NCBI RefSeq assembly: GCF_009455635.1
Contig: NZ_QPER01000002.1
Coordinates: 1,054,001 to 1,118,000 of the forward strand
DNA from: Paraburkholderia agricolaris
GTDB taxonomy: Bacteria > Pseudomonadota > Gammaproteobacteria > Burkholderiales > Burkholderiaceae
Length of the DNA: 64,000 bases
Direction of reading: 5' to 3'
Below are positions 41,994-50,348 of the stretch, in pieces. The notes beneath the pieces are model-generated. The model was not told the origin of the DNA. It saw nothing but the letters and a program-made list of their open reading frames with translations, and searched no databases. Every line of letters begins with the position of its first letter. Position 1 is the first letter of the stretch. The position numbers and the translations under genes were made by a program.

Positions 41994-43565
41994 CTACCAC
42001 TCGCCGAAAAAGACCCCCCAGTCCTTGTGCGTGTCCGTCTTGCTCTCGACCGTCGGGTTATCGATCGTGACGCGCTGTTTCAACGAGCCGTACCAGTCGG
42101 CGAGCTTCGCATGCATTTGCGCGCGGATGGGGGCGTGACTCGCATCGGCGCCGAGATCGATGTATTCGTCAGGATCGTTCGCCAGATCGAAGAGCTGCGG
42201 GCGATATCCTTGCCAGTGTATGTACTTCCAGCGTGTGTCGCGCACCATCCAGCCGCGGCATTCATCGGGCTTGCGTCCCAGTGCGAGACGTGTGCGGCGG
42301 AAACTATAGTCGAGTTCGGAGACCACGTAATCGCGCCAGCCTTCGGCATGCTCCGTTTCGCCGCGCGTGAGTGCCAGAACCGAGTGTCCTTCGATGCGCT
42401 CTTCATAGGCCGGCAGGCCGAGCGCGTCGAGTACCGTCGGCACCACGTCGATGCCCGATACGAAGCGCGTTTCGGCACTACCGCGAGTAGCGTCGGCACG
42501 CGTCGACGGATCGTAGACGATCATCGGCACGCGCTGCACGGTGTCATAGAACAGTTCCTTTTCGCCGAGCCAATGATCGCCGAGGAAGTCGCCATGATCG
42601 GCGGTAAAGACGATCAACGTGTCTTGCCAGCGGCCGAGTCGTTCGAGCGTATCCCACAGCCGGCCGAGATGATCGTCGATCTGCTGGATCAGACCTTGGT
42701 AAACCGGCCGTACGGTGTTCGACACTTCTTCACGCGCGAAATTGGCGCTCTCTTCGTGAGTGCGATACGCCGCGACCACGGGGTGGGCATTGTCGAGTTC
42801 GGCGGGCTTGCGCGCGAGCGGCAGACATTGATCGAGCGAATACAGGTCGTGATAGGGCCGCGGCGCGACATAGGGCCAGTGCGGCTTTACGTACGACAAA
42901 TGCAAGGCCCACGGCGTGTCGCCCTGCTGCTCGATGTAGCGGATCGCCTGATCCGTCATGTAGGCCGTTTCGGAATGCGGCTCGGCCACCCGCGCCGGCC
43001 AGCGCACGTTGCGCATTTTCCAGCCGGAATGCACCGCGCCGCTGTCGTCTTCCACACTGATTGCGAAGTCGCTCCACGGTTTGTCGCTGACGTAGCCGTG
43101 TGCACGCAAAAAGGCCGGATAGCCGCTCTCCTTGCCGGGTTCGTGGTGACCGTCGTAGCGGTCGAGTTCGTCGAACGAGCCAGTCGAGAGGCGCAGTCCG
43201 AGCGGACTCTGGCGCGCGATGTCGAGCCGCTGCATGCCGTTGCCGTCAGCCATCACGTGCGTCTTGCCGGCCAGCGCGAGCGAGCGGCCATTCAGACGCA
43301 GGTATTCGCCGAGCGTCATTTCCCCGATCGAGAGCGGCACCCGGTTCCAGTTGGCGCCGTGACTGCTCATCGTGCGGCCGGTGTAATACGACATGCGTGA
43401 CGGACCGCACACGCCGGAGCTGACGAACGCGTTGTCGAAACGCACGCCGCGCGCGGCCAGCGCGTCGATATGACGGGTTTGCAGGTAGGGATGTCCGTAG
43501 CAGCCGAGGTGATCGCGGCGAAGCTGGTCGCACATGATGAAGAGAACGTTGCGGGTATCCGCCAT
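41994..43565 (-). CDS. Sulfatase/alkaline-phosphatase-superfamily hydrolase
   Basis: A 523-residue hydrolase. The N-terminal metal motif FIMCDQLRRDHLGCYGH is followed by Cys53 in VCGPSRMSYYTGR, a CxPxR site where the Cys (or Ser in other members) is turned into formylglycine. A second metal motif is FTADHGDFLGDH with the Asp/His ligands. The C-terminal half has GIDVVPTVLDALGLPA. The length and pattern match phosphonate monoester hydrolases and choline-type sulfatases. It is codirectional with the ACS transporter and divergent from a MarR gene. No signal peptide is visible, so it acts in the cytoplasm. A sulfatase-maturating enzyme gene is not in the window. The start at 43565 is an ATG with AGGAGA upstream. 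Confidence 0.88.
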   Translation of the reverse strand: MADTRNVLFIMCDQLRRDHLGCYGHPYLQTRHIDALAARGVRFDNAFVSSGVCGPSRMSYYTGRTMSSHGANWNRVPLSIGEMTLGEYLRLNGRSLALAGKTHVMADGNGMQRLDIARQSPLGLRLSTGSFDELDRYDGHHEPGKESGYPAFLRAHGYVSDKPWSDFAISVEDDSGAVHSGWKMRNVRWPARVAEPHSETAYMTDQAIRYIEQQGDTPWALHLSYVKPHWPYVAPRPYHDLYSLDQCLPLARKPAELDNAHPVVAAYRTHEESANFAREEVSNTVRPVYQGLIQQIDDHLGRLWDTLERLGRWQDTLIVFTADHGDFLGDHWLGEKELFYDTVQRVPMIVYDPSTRADATRGSAETRFVSGIDVVPTVLDALGLPAYEERIEGHSVLALTRGETEHAEGWRDYVVSELDYSFRRTRLALGRKPDECRGWMVRDTRWKYIHWQGYRPQLFDLANDPDEYIDLGADASHAPIRAQMHAKLADWYGSLKQRVTIDNPTVESKTDTHKDWGVFFGEW

Positions 43566-43664
43566 CTATAAGCACCGTCTGCGGCCTTGCGGCCTGAAAT
43601 AGGAGAAACCGGGGAGAAGCCTCGATGCTAGAAACGAATCCGACGATTGACCTAATCAAATATA

Positions 43665-43678
43665 TGTGCAAGTGCACA
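43665..43678. promoter_or_regulatory. Palindrome between the hydrolase and MarR genes
   Basis: TGTGCA-AG-TGCACA is a 14-base inverted repeat in the AT-rich middle of the 183-base divergent gap. It is the best candidate operator for the adjacent MarR-family protein. Its spacing from both starts (100 and 71 bases) would allow control of both genes. Confidence 0.45.
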
Positions 43679-43748
43679 ATACGCCGGGGCCGTTGCCGCG
43701 AAAGCGCGTCATAATGGCCGTCAACCCCTTGTTAGACTTACGCTCACC

Positions 43749-44303
43749 GTGTCTGCGACCGACCCTCAATCAACACCTGTGCTGAAGCATCCCGAGCACA
43801 TCGACGAATTTCTGCTCTACCGGCTTCATAACCTGGCGCGCGTGGCAACCCAGGGCGTCGGGCTGATGTTCCGTCGGGAACTTGGTATTAGCCGGCGCGA
43901 CTGGCGCATTCTCGCGTTCGTCGGCAAGTACCCCGACGCGAGTCTGTCCCGGCTTGCCGAATCGGCCGCGCTCGACATGGTGGTGGCGAGCCGCTGTGTC
44001 GCCAATATGGTGAAGAAAGGGTTGATTGCGAAAACGCGCCTGCCGCAGAACAAGCGGCTGACCGTGCTCACGCTCACCGAAGCCGGCCGTCTCGCCTACG
44101 AACAGGCGCGCGTGAGCGGGCAACGCTATAACGCCGAGTTCGCGGCCTGCCTGAGCAATGAAGAAGCGCATTTACTCGACGGCTTGCTCAAGCGGATGGA
44201 GCAGCAAGCCGCGCAACTGACGCAACGCGAAATCGCCAGAAGCGGGTCGCTGCCTGGGTCGATTTCTGGGGCGATTCCATTATTGAACGAAGACGTCGAA
44301 TAA
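43749..44303 (+). CDS. MarR-family transcriptional regulator
   Basis: A 184-residue protein with the MarR winged helix at about residues 30-130. GISRRDWRILAFVGKYPDASLSRLAESAALDMVVASRCVANMVKKGLI is the helix-turn-helix core and KRLTVLTLTEAGRLAYEQA the wing and dimer helix. The 33-residue N-terminal extension is longer than in typical MarR. It starts with GTG at 43749 and has no obvious ribosome-binding site; a later start is possible. It is divergent from the sulfatase-like gene, with a TGTGCA palindrome between, so it probably regulates that gene and its transporter. Ligand unknown. Confidence 0.9.
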   Translation: MSATDPQSTPVLKHPEHIDEFLLYRLHNLARVATQGVGLMFRRELGISRRDWRILAFVGKYPDASLSRLAESAALDMVVASRCVANMVKKGLIAKTRLPQNKRLTVLTLTEAGRLAYEQARVSGQRYNAEFAACLSNEEAHLLDGLLKRMEQQAAQLTQREIARSGSLPGSISGAIPLLNEDVE

Positions 44304-44379
44304 ACCTGCGCCTGCGATCACCTCGGCCGCAACAGGTGATCCGCTACAATGACGCGCACTACCCACCTGGAGACTTGCT

Positions 44380-44778
44380 TTGAAATCTATCGTTGCTCTG
44401 GTCGCCGCGGCTGTTCTTTCTTCCACGGCGATGGCCGCTGCCACCACTGAAAAATTGCCTTCCGGCGTGATCGTTGAACATCTCACGCAGGGCACGGGTC
44501 CGCAACCGGCCGCTGACGACGTTGTGAAGGTCAACTATCGCGGCACGCTCGCCAACGGCACCGAGTTCGACAGCTCGGCGAAGCATGGCGGCCCGGCAAC
44601 CTTCCCGCTCAATCGCGTGATTCCGTGCTGGACGCAAGGCGTGCAGAAAATGAAAGTCGGCGAGAAGGCCAAGCTGACCTGCCCGGCGGCCACGGCTTAT
44701 GGCGAGCGCAGCGTCGGTGTGATTCCGGCGAATAGCGACCTGACATTTGAAGTCGAACTCGTCGGTATCGTCAAGTAA
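44380..44778 (+). CDS. FKBP-type peptidyl-prolyl cis-trans isomerase, exported
   Basis: A 132-residue protein with a signal peptide (about 1-20, cut near TAMA). The rest is one FKBP domain: DDVVKVNYRGTLANGTEFDSS, the RVIPCWTQGVQKMKVGEKAKLTCP strand-loop, and AYGERSVGVIPANSDLTFEVELVGI. It catalyses proline isomerisation in periplasmic folding. The start is a TTG at 44380 with TGGAGA six bases upstream. Trp in the CWTQGV stretch corresponds to the core aromatic of FKBP active sites. It is monocistronic and ended by a strong bidirectional terminator. It is not a multidomain FkpA or Mip. Confidence 0.93.
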   Translation: MKSIVALVAAAVLSSTAMAAATTEKLPSGVIVEHLTQGTGPQPAADDVVKVNYRGTLANGTEFDSSAKHGGPATFPLNRVIPCWTQGVQKMKVGEKAKLTCPAATAYGERSVGVIPANSDLTFEVELVGIVK

Positions 44779-45183
44779 TACGGCGCGATGCGCACCAGGA
44801 AAAACCCCGCTTCGGAGATCGAAGCGGGGTTTTTCTTTTGGGGCACTGCATTCGTCGCTGCTTTTCGCTCATTGGCTTTCATTGCCGTATCTGCTTGCAT
44901 TGGCGTGCTTGCGGCCCGAAGGTTCGAATGAGAGGCAATGTGACACAGCGTGCCGATTCGCACTGCGACTGGTTGTCCAGTTACGCAGCACGGCACACGC
45001 AATCAGAGCATGTGTGACGTCGGCGCGGCCTACGAGTTTCGTTGAGTGCCGGCGACATTGTTTTCTTTTAAAGTTCTATTGCATTCGGTCGTTTACGTTC
45101 TATTCGTGCGCCGCGCTGCAACCGCCGCCTTGCGCATTCCGGAATCTCTGGCCATCGTTCGTTGCGCGTCGGGAGCGCCTTTT
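44779..45183. other. Gap before the DUF6765 gene
   Basis: Besides the terminator, about 350 bases hold no supported gene. The region 45055-45110 is T-rich and may contain the promoter of the next gene. No further inverted repeats stand out. Confidence 0.35.
44800..44834. terminator. Bidirectional terminator after the FKBP gene
   Basis: CCCCGCTTCG (44805-44814) pairs with CGAAGCGGGG (44820-44829), flanked by five A residues on the left and TTTTT on the right, so it can work in both directions. Confidence 0.93.
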
Positions 45184-46257
45184 ATGAACATCGATTTTCA
45201 CTACGGGGTCGTCTATATCGCTGCACGTATCGGCGGAATGGCAGCCGAGGAGGCAATTACGGTGGCGCATGCGTGTCAGTACGTCGACGACGCGACCACG
45301 TCAGGAATACTGCGTTTTTCGGGCGGTGAAACTTTCGAGCGCTTCGCCACCGCGCACAAACTATTTGACTATACCAACACAGAAAATGACCAGAACCGGC
45401 TGGTATGGGCACCATTTCACTTTCTGCCCGCCGGTGTCGGGGAAACGCTCGAAGACAAAGCGGTGTGCCGGCCGGATAGCGCCGTGGCCCGCGAAGTGGT
45501 GCGCCGGGCGATCCGGCAACGAGGCGCCGATACGGCTTTGCATCGTCTCGGTGTGACGCTTCACACCTACGTCGATACGTGGGCCCACCAGGGCTTCGCC
45601 GGAATCGAAAGTCCGACGAACCGTGTCCATATGCTGGAGGCAGAAGATTGCACGCCGGAAGGCTGGTTTGCCCGTCTGAAACGCGCCACGCAGCATCTGG
45701 TCGAGCACATCGAGGAAGATGTACTCACGCTTGCACTGCCTGTCGGTCACGGCGCGGCCTTGCATTATCCCGACCAGCCGTGGGCGAAATGGCATTACAC
45801 CGACGGCAGAAATATGCGCGTCAAAAGGCACAATCTGCCTGAGTTCATGCAGGCGGCCGAGATGACTTGCCGCGCGGTACGTGCCTACGTGGCGGGGCGC
45901 GAAGATTTCGAAAACCACGCCGGTTTGCCGGAAGATGTCCGAGCCGCACTTACCATGCTTCTCGACACCAATCGGAACCCGGACGACAATAAGCGCCTGC
46001 AGACCCTTTGCGAAGCGGTAAAAACGGGTGCGATTCCCGGCCTGTCAGAATCGATTCCTGAGTACGTGCCCAAGGGAGTCGGCTCCTGGAAATACAAAGC
46101 TACCGGTTTGCAGTCCGACGACGACAGCGGGGATCGGCCCCGGTGGAGCGACGTCTTTGAGAACAGTGATTACCGGCGCTTTCACGACGCGGTCAAGGAG
46201 CACCGCTTCGTGACGACGCAGGAGATTCTGCCGGCGTGCGGACTGCGGATCGCGTGA
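45184..46257 (+). CDS. DUF6765-family protein, phospholipase-like helical fold suspected
   Basis: A 357-residue protein with no signal peptide. The opening MNIDFHYGVVYIAARIGG, then AHACQYVDDAT, FHFLPAG and GVTLHTYVDTWAHQGFAG, follow the DUF6765 family pattern. The conserved His/Asp residues (HTYVDTWAHQ, HYGVVY) recall zinc-dependent phospholipase C/P1-nuclease-like folds, but that is inference. I chose the ATG at 45184 because GGGAGCG lies 7-12 bases upstream and family members begin here; an in-frame ATG at 45046 would add 46 residues of low-quality sequence. Function is not known. It lies alone upstream of the small proteins. Confidence 0.72.
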   Translation: MNIDFHYGVVYIAARIGGMAAEEAITVAHACQYVDDATTSGILRFSGGETFERFATAHKLFDYTNTENDQNRLVWAPFHFLPAGVGETLEDKAVCRPDSAVAREVVRRAIRQRGADTALHRLGVTLHTYVDTWAHQGFAGIESPTNRVHMLEAEDCTPEGWFARLKRATQHLVEHIEEDVLTLALPVGHGAALHYPDQPWAKWHYTDGRNMRVKRHNLPEFMQAAEMTCRAVRAYVAGREDFENHAGLPEDVRAALTMLLDTNRNPDDNKRLQTLCEAVKTGAIPGLSESIPEYVPKGVGSWKYKATGLQSDDDSGDRPRWSDVFENSDYRRFHDAVKEHRFVTTQEILPACGLRIA

Positions 46258-46305
46258 ACAGTCCAGGCTACGAGTTCTTCGGAAATGGCGCGTTAGCGCG
46301 CTATT

Positions 46306-46620
46306 TCAATAGCCGCCCCAGCGGCCGCGTTCATGCCATTCGTGCTCGCGCCATTGCTCGCGGCGCCATTCATGTTCACGCCATTCGCGGCGTTCACGCC
46401 ACTCGCGTGCGCGCCAGTCGCCATAGCCACCATAACCATCGTAGGCAACCGTGACCGGAGCCGGACCATAGGCGACTGGCGGTGCGGCATAAATGGGCGG
46501 CGGTGCAACTACGCCGACCGGAATGCCGACTCCGACGGCTATGTCCACATGTGCCGATGCTATCGACGATGCCGCGAGAAAGGCCAGGCCAAGTGCCGCG
46601 CCAACGATCTTCTTGTTCAT
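46306..46620 (-). CDS. Small exported protein with a Trp/Arg/Glu-rich tail
   Basis: A 104-residue protein. A signal peptide ends near ASA at about residue 23. The middle is Pro/Ala/Val-rich with PVGVVAPPPIYAAPPV, like the PXPV-type small exported proteins of Burkholderia. The final 45 residues are YGGYGDW followed by near-repeats of (R/W)-R-E-(H)-E-W. That amphipathic, highly charged pattern is unusual and has no family I can name. It should act in the periplasm or at the surface. The start has AGGAGAAGG just upstream (46621-46631 complement). Confidence 0.65.
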   Translation of the reverse strand: MNKKIVGAALGLAFLAASSIASAHVDIAVGVGIPVGVVAPPPIYAAPPVAYGPAPVTVAYDGYGGYGDWRAREWRERREWREHEWRREQWREHEWHERGRWGGY

Positions 46621-46884
46621 TTTCCTTCTCCTTGCACATTCAGGTGCGATGCATCCGACTACTGCCGAACCGTCATTGCTTTGCTTCTGAATACGGTTCG
46701 GAGTGTAGAAGGGGGGGGCCAGACACAGGTGAAACAGCGCTGCGAGATTGGTAACGCGGGGTTACCGGCTAAAAAAAAGAATGGCCACCCTTTGAATCTC
46801 CGAATGCTTGCCTATAGTAGAAGCAGTTATTGCCGCATTGCACAGCGGCCGGCTTCTCTTTATGCGGGTGATGGGGAAACAGAA

Positions 46885-47223
46885 ATGACGCCATCGAATG
46901 CTGCGATCTACCAGGCCCAGGCCTGCACGCCGGATTCATTACGAACGCTTGCCGGCTATCTCGAACTGGCGCTCGATGAAGGCGAGAGTGTGGTTCTGAT
47001 GCGGATCGGCACGCAGGTGCGCAGTGTCTATATTGGCAATCCGTCCGGCACGCTGGAGGAGTTGACGGATCACGGCGTAGTGGCTGCCTTTCAGGCCGAC
47101 GAGATGCTGGCATTGACGCAGTTGGGACTCAACCGGATAACCGCGGACGATCAGCAGTACCGGTTCATGCGCAGTGTGCGGTACATAGCCGATCGCCAGG
47201 TTGTTGTTTTTACTCCGACTTAG
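46885..47223 (+). CDS. Small conserved hypothetical protein
   Basis: A 112-residue protein with no recognised domain and no signal peptide. It reads as a soluble alpha/beta protein: ELALDEGESVVLMRIGTQVRSVYIGN and VRYIADRQVVVFTPT look like edge strands. I chose the ATG at 46885 because a GGGGAAA site lies 7-10 bases upstream; the longer open frame lacks one. It precedes the H-NS gene by 180 bases in the same direction. Function unknown. Confidence 0.55.
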   Translation: MTPSNAAIYQAQACTPDSLRTLAGYLELALDEGESVVLMRIGTQVRSVYIGNPSGTLEELTDHGVVAAFQADEMLALTQLGLNRITADDQQYRFMRSVRYIADRQVVVFTPT

Positions 47224-47402
47224 GTAGTTCGCCGGCAATCGGAATAGCTAAAGAATGCGGTTCTCTAGTAGTGAACTCGAAAGGTTCGTACTCCACGGTA
47301 TGCATTCTCGTGTGAGTCTGTTGCCTTTATAGCGGCATAGATCTGCCTTTCTGACGCTATTCATGGCATAGTTCGATCGATTACCACATAAGGAGCGATC
47401 AA

Positions 47403-48215
47403 ATGCCCACGTTAGAGCAAATCCAGGCAAAGCTGAAGAAGCTGCAGGCACAAGCCGACGTGCTTATCGCCAGGAAAGCACAAGCCGCGGTCGACCAGAT
47501 TCGCGACCTGATGCTCAAGCACGGCCTGACTACTGCGGATATCGAAGCAAAGGCAAAGGCGAGGCGCGCCGCGCTCGCCCTGAATGGACGTGCTGCAGGT
47601 GGTAAGGCAAAAAGCGTTGCAGGCAAGTCGATTGCGAAGTATCGCGACCATAAAACCGGCGCGACCTGGACAGGCCACGGGCGCGCACCGGCATGGATTG
47701 CCGCAGTGAAAGACCGGACCCAATTTCTGATTGAAGGTGCCGGCGAACTGAAGTCCGCGGCAAAGGCCGCGGTCACTCACGCCAAAGCCGGAAGAAAAGG
47801 CCAGCCTAAAGGTGCTCAGCCACCCAAGTATCTCAATCCGAAAACGGGCGCCACCTGGAGCGGACGCGGTCCGGCACCGGCGTGGCTCGCAACGGTTAAA
47901 GACCGAACCCAGTTTCTGATCGACGGCGCTGCCGCGACCCGCAATGTCGCCGCGAAGAAAGGCGTGACGGCGAAAAAGGCCGTGGCGTCCAAAGCGGCTG
48001 CAAAGAAGAGCACCGCAGCGGCTAAAAAGACTGCGGCAAAGAAAGGCGCCGGCAGGCCTGCTGCGAAAAAAGCCGTGGCAAAGAAGGCTGCTGTGAAGAA
48101 AACCGCCGCTGCAAGGAAAACACCGGGTCGTAAGACCGGCAGCAAAGCCAAAGCCGGTGCGAAGCGGGTTGTTGCCGCGGCGCCGCAAACCTCGACGGTG
48201 CAAGCCGGCGCGTGA
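47403..48215 (+). CDS. H-NS-family protein with two DNA-binding domains and an H1-like tail
   Basis: A 270-residue nucleoid protein. Residues 1-50 are an H-NS-type coiled oligomerisation domain (IQAKLKKLQAQADVLIARK). Two copies of the H-NS DNA-binding domain follow at about residues 79-110 (KYRDHKTGATWTGHGRAPAW) and 142-173 (KYLNPKTGATWSGRGPAPAW). The last 95 residues are Lys/Ala-rich, with AAKK and AKKA repeats and several GRP/GRK patches, like histone H1. Normal H-NS proteins here are about 100 residues with one domain. It probably binds AT-rich or bent DNA and may bridge or compact strongly. AAGGAG lies eight bases before the ATG. The next gene follows after 22 bases. Confidence 0.93.
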   Translation: MPTLEQIQAKLKKLQAQADVLIARKAQAAVDQIRDLMLKHGLTTADIEAKAKARRAALALNGRAAGGKAKSVAGKSIAKYRDHKTGATWTGHGRAPAWIAAVKDRTQFLIEGAGELKSAAKAAVTHAKAGRKGQPKGAQPPKYLNPKTGATWSGRGPAPAWLATVKDRTQFLIDGAAATRNVAAKKGVTAKKAVASKAAAKKSTAAAKKTAAKKGAGRPAAKKAVAKKAAVKKTAAARKTPGRKTGSKAKAGAKRVVAAAPQTSTVQAGA

Positions 48216-48237
48216 GCGCAACGGAGTCCTGAAGTAG

Positions 48238-48723
48238 ATGACCAGCACGCTCGATTCACCCCAGCAGGAAGACTATGTCGTCCTGCTGGACTCTGTTCCT
48301 CAGCCTGCAGTCGACGCTGCCGAACCATTCATTGTTTCCAGCGATCGTCGGGTGATTCTGGCTTATCCCATTGCCGAGTCCGACTTCGAACGGTTCGGAC
48401 CATTCGATTCCGACGACGATCCATTTTGTACCGTGCTATTTCCCGATGCCGTGTTTCATCGGCTTGGGCCGCCTGGCGACGCCGATCTCGAGATCCATCC
48501 GCTTGCTTCGCCTGGGCTCAGTAGCTACTCGGTTCACGAAGTGATGAATTCGTCGCTGGCCGCCGAGATTTCGGCCGTCACTTCGCCCGGTCCTGTGCAA
48601 CGCCACTTTGTCATCACGTTTCAGGGCGCGACGTTCGAATGCGTGGCGTCCGACTATACGGTGGTTGGCGTGTACGGCGCGGGTGAGATTGCCAGCCGGG
48701 AAGCATTCTCGCTGGTCCGGTAG
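48238..48723 (+). CDS. Hypothetical protein linked to the H-NS gene
   Basis: A 161-residue acidic protein (many Asp/Glu in the first 100 residues) without signal peptide or membrane segments. No family was recognised. Short beta-strand stretches are visible (RHFVITFQGATFECVAS). It starts 22 bases after the H-NS-like gene, so the two are probably cotranscribed. An acidic partner for a very basic DNA-binding protein is possible but unproven. Confidence 0.55.
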   Translation: MTSTLDSPQQEDYVVLLDSVPQPAVDAAEPFIVSSDRRVILAYPIAESDFERFGPFDSDDDPFCTVLFPDAVFHRLGPPGDADLEIHPLASPGLSSYSVHEVMNSSLAAEISAVTSPGPVQRHFVITFQGATFECVASDYTVVGVYGAGEIASREAFSLVR

Positions 48724-49367
48724 TGTCTGTCGGTGGCGAGTGCGCGCCGGTATAACCGCTTGTCCCCAATCCTGTTCTGACGCCAGGGCAACACCAACGT
48801 CCTGCTACCGAACGCGTGCAAGCCCGCATGCTGCGCACGCTCGCGCAGCATGCGGGCTGTTCCGGTACATGTCCTGTCGTTCAATATGCAGCCATGGCGC
48901 AATGGCTCCGCGCAACGCAACGCTGATTCCTTTCAATTACATTTTTCTGCGGATTTCGAACATATGCCCAATGACTTTTTTTAGCTTTTATTTTTGAAGT
49001 ATGTTAAAAAGCTTTCCGTCATCGTATATTGACATGAAGTCTTCACGCAGTGAATGCAGACTGGCGTCAACGGATGGCATGCGGTACAGATTGAAGCAGG
49101 CTTTTCCGAATTACATATAAATATATTACGAGGCATCGAACGCTCGATTGAAGCGCGCCGGAGTTCAGGCGCGCGCCAGGGAGAGTCGGCATACATCACA
49201 TCGAGTGATGCATGCTTTCGGTGCAGCAGCGGTCGTCGCGGATCGGATTTGCCGGCGCAAAGGCAGATCGCATGGGCCTGATCCCCGGTAGTACGGCCGC
49301 AAGGCGTCCGCGAGTGCGGGCGCGGTATCGGTACGCACCTGCTTGCGCAAGTGCATGCGAATACGCC
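48724..49367. other. AT-rich promoter region of the rhamnolipid operon
   Basis: No gene is supported. From about 48930 to 49135 the sequence is clearly AT-rich. It contains a small inverted repeat AGCTTTT/AAAAGCT (about 48983-49013), a TTGACA at 49029-49034 without a good -10, and a T/A-rich patch TATAAATATATTA near 49117. Quorum-sensing control is expected for rhl operons, but I could not identify a credible lux-type box. Confidence 0.4.
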
Positions 49368-50348
49368 ATGCCCATCGAAAAACTCCTTGTTCCGCTACCG
49401 GCGGGCCTGAAAGTCTACGTTGAACGTCACGTATTCGATCCGGCCTTCGAGAGTGTCATTCTGATCAACGGCGCGTTGGCTACCACAGCGTCGTTCGGGC
49501 AGACAATCAAATACCTCGGTGAACGCTATAACCCAATTTGTTTCGATTTACCTTATGCAGGTCAATCGAAAACGCATAACGTGTGTGACTTCGTTCTTAC
49601 AAAAGACGATGAAGTCGACATTCTGTTGCATCTAATAGGCTTATTCGAGCCGGGTTTCCTGTTGTCGGTGTCGTGGGGCGGGGTGGCGTCGCTGCTTGCG
49701 CTCTCTCGCGCGCGCACCAGCGTGAGGCGCGCGGTGATTGCGTCGTTCTCGCCGCGGCTCAACGAGGCGATGACCGCGTATGTGACCGCGGCACGCGACC
49801 ACATCGCCGCCGGCGAAAATCTGAAGGCCGCGCAGCTGCTCAACGATACGGTTGGCCAGCATCTGCCGCGCATCATGAAGCTCTACAACTACCGCTATCT
49901 TTCCACGCTCCCACGCGACGAGCAGGACCAGGTGGCGTTTCACGTCGACCAGATTCTGGCTATTCGTCCGGAGGATTATCTGCACGAGTTTCGCAACATC
50001 GAGTGCGGATTGAAGTTCCTCAACGGCGAGCTCGACAACTACACCACGCCTGAGGATGCCCGCTCGCTCAGCGCGCATCTGAAGCGCGCCGAGTTTCTCA
50101 CGATCGAGCAGGCCGGGCACTTTCTCGATCTCGAAGGACGAGCCGCGCTACGCCAGGTCAGGACAGCGATTTTCGATTACTTCGGCGCCCCGCCGGCACA
50201 GGCGGCAGGCCGCGCGCTCGAGCGCTTCGACGCGTTTGGCGCGCGCTCACCCGTGATGCCGGTGCCGCAACCCGCTATTGCAAACATCGCAAACGTCGCC
50301 TTGCAGACGACCGCCGATCACTCGTTCCAACAGGTCGAACTACCGTGA
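49368..50348 (+). CDS. rhlA: RhlA, 3-(3-hydroxyalkanoyloxy)alkanoic acid synthase
   Basis: A 326-residue alpha/beta hydrolase. It makes the fatty-acid dimer that is the lipid part of rhamnolipids, from 3-hydroxyacyl-ACP. The catalytic triad falls at Ser102 (in SVSWGG), Asp223 (in ELDNYT) and His251 (in AGHFLD), exactly the positions seen in Pseudomonas RhlA as I recall them. GALATTASF and DLPYAGQS are also shared. The chosen start is the ATG at 49368; the open frame extends to 49212 but the conserved protein begins at MPIEKLL. It is about 30 residues longer than Pseudomonas RhlA at the C-terminus. The stop overlaps the next start by four bases (GTGA). Confidence 0.95.
   Translation: MPIEKLLVPLPAGLKVYVERHVFDPAFESVILINGALATTASFGQTIKYLGERYNPICFDLPYAGQSKTHNVCDFVLTKDDEVDILLHLIGLFEPGFLLSVSWGGVASLLALSRARTSVRRAVIASFSPRLNEAMTAYVTAARDHIAAGENLKAAQLLNDTVGQHLPRIMKLYNYRYLSTLPRDEQDQVAFHVDQILAIRPEDYLHEFRNIECGLKFLNGELDNYTTPEDARSLSAHLKRAEFLTIEQAGHFLDLEGRAALRQVRTAIFDYFGAPPAQAAGRALERFDAFGARSPVMPVPQPAIANIANVALQTTADHSFQQVELP

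Noticed and set aside
48930..49367. Lux-type box before rhlA
   Set aside because: I looked for a 20-base palindrome like those of quorum-sensing promoters and found no credible match.
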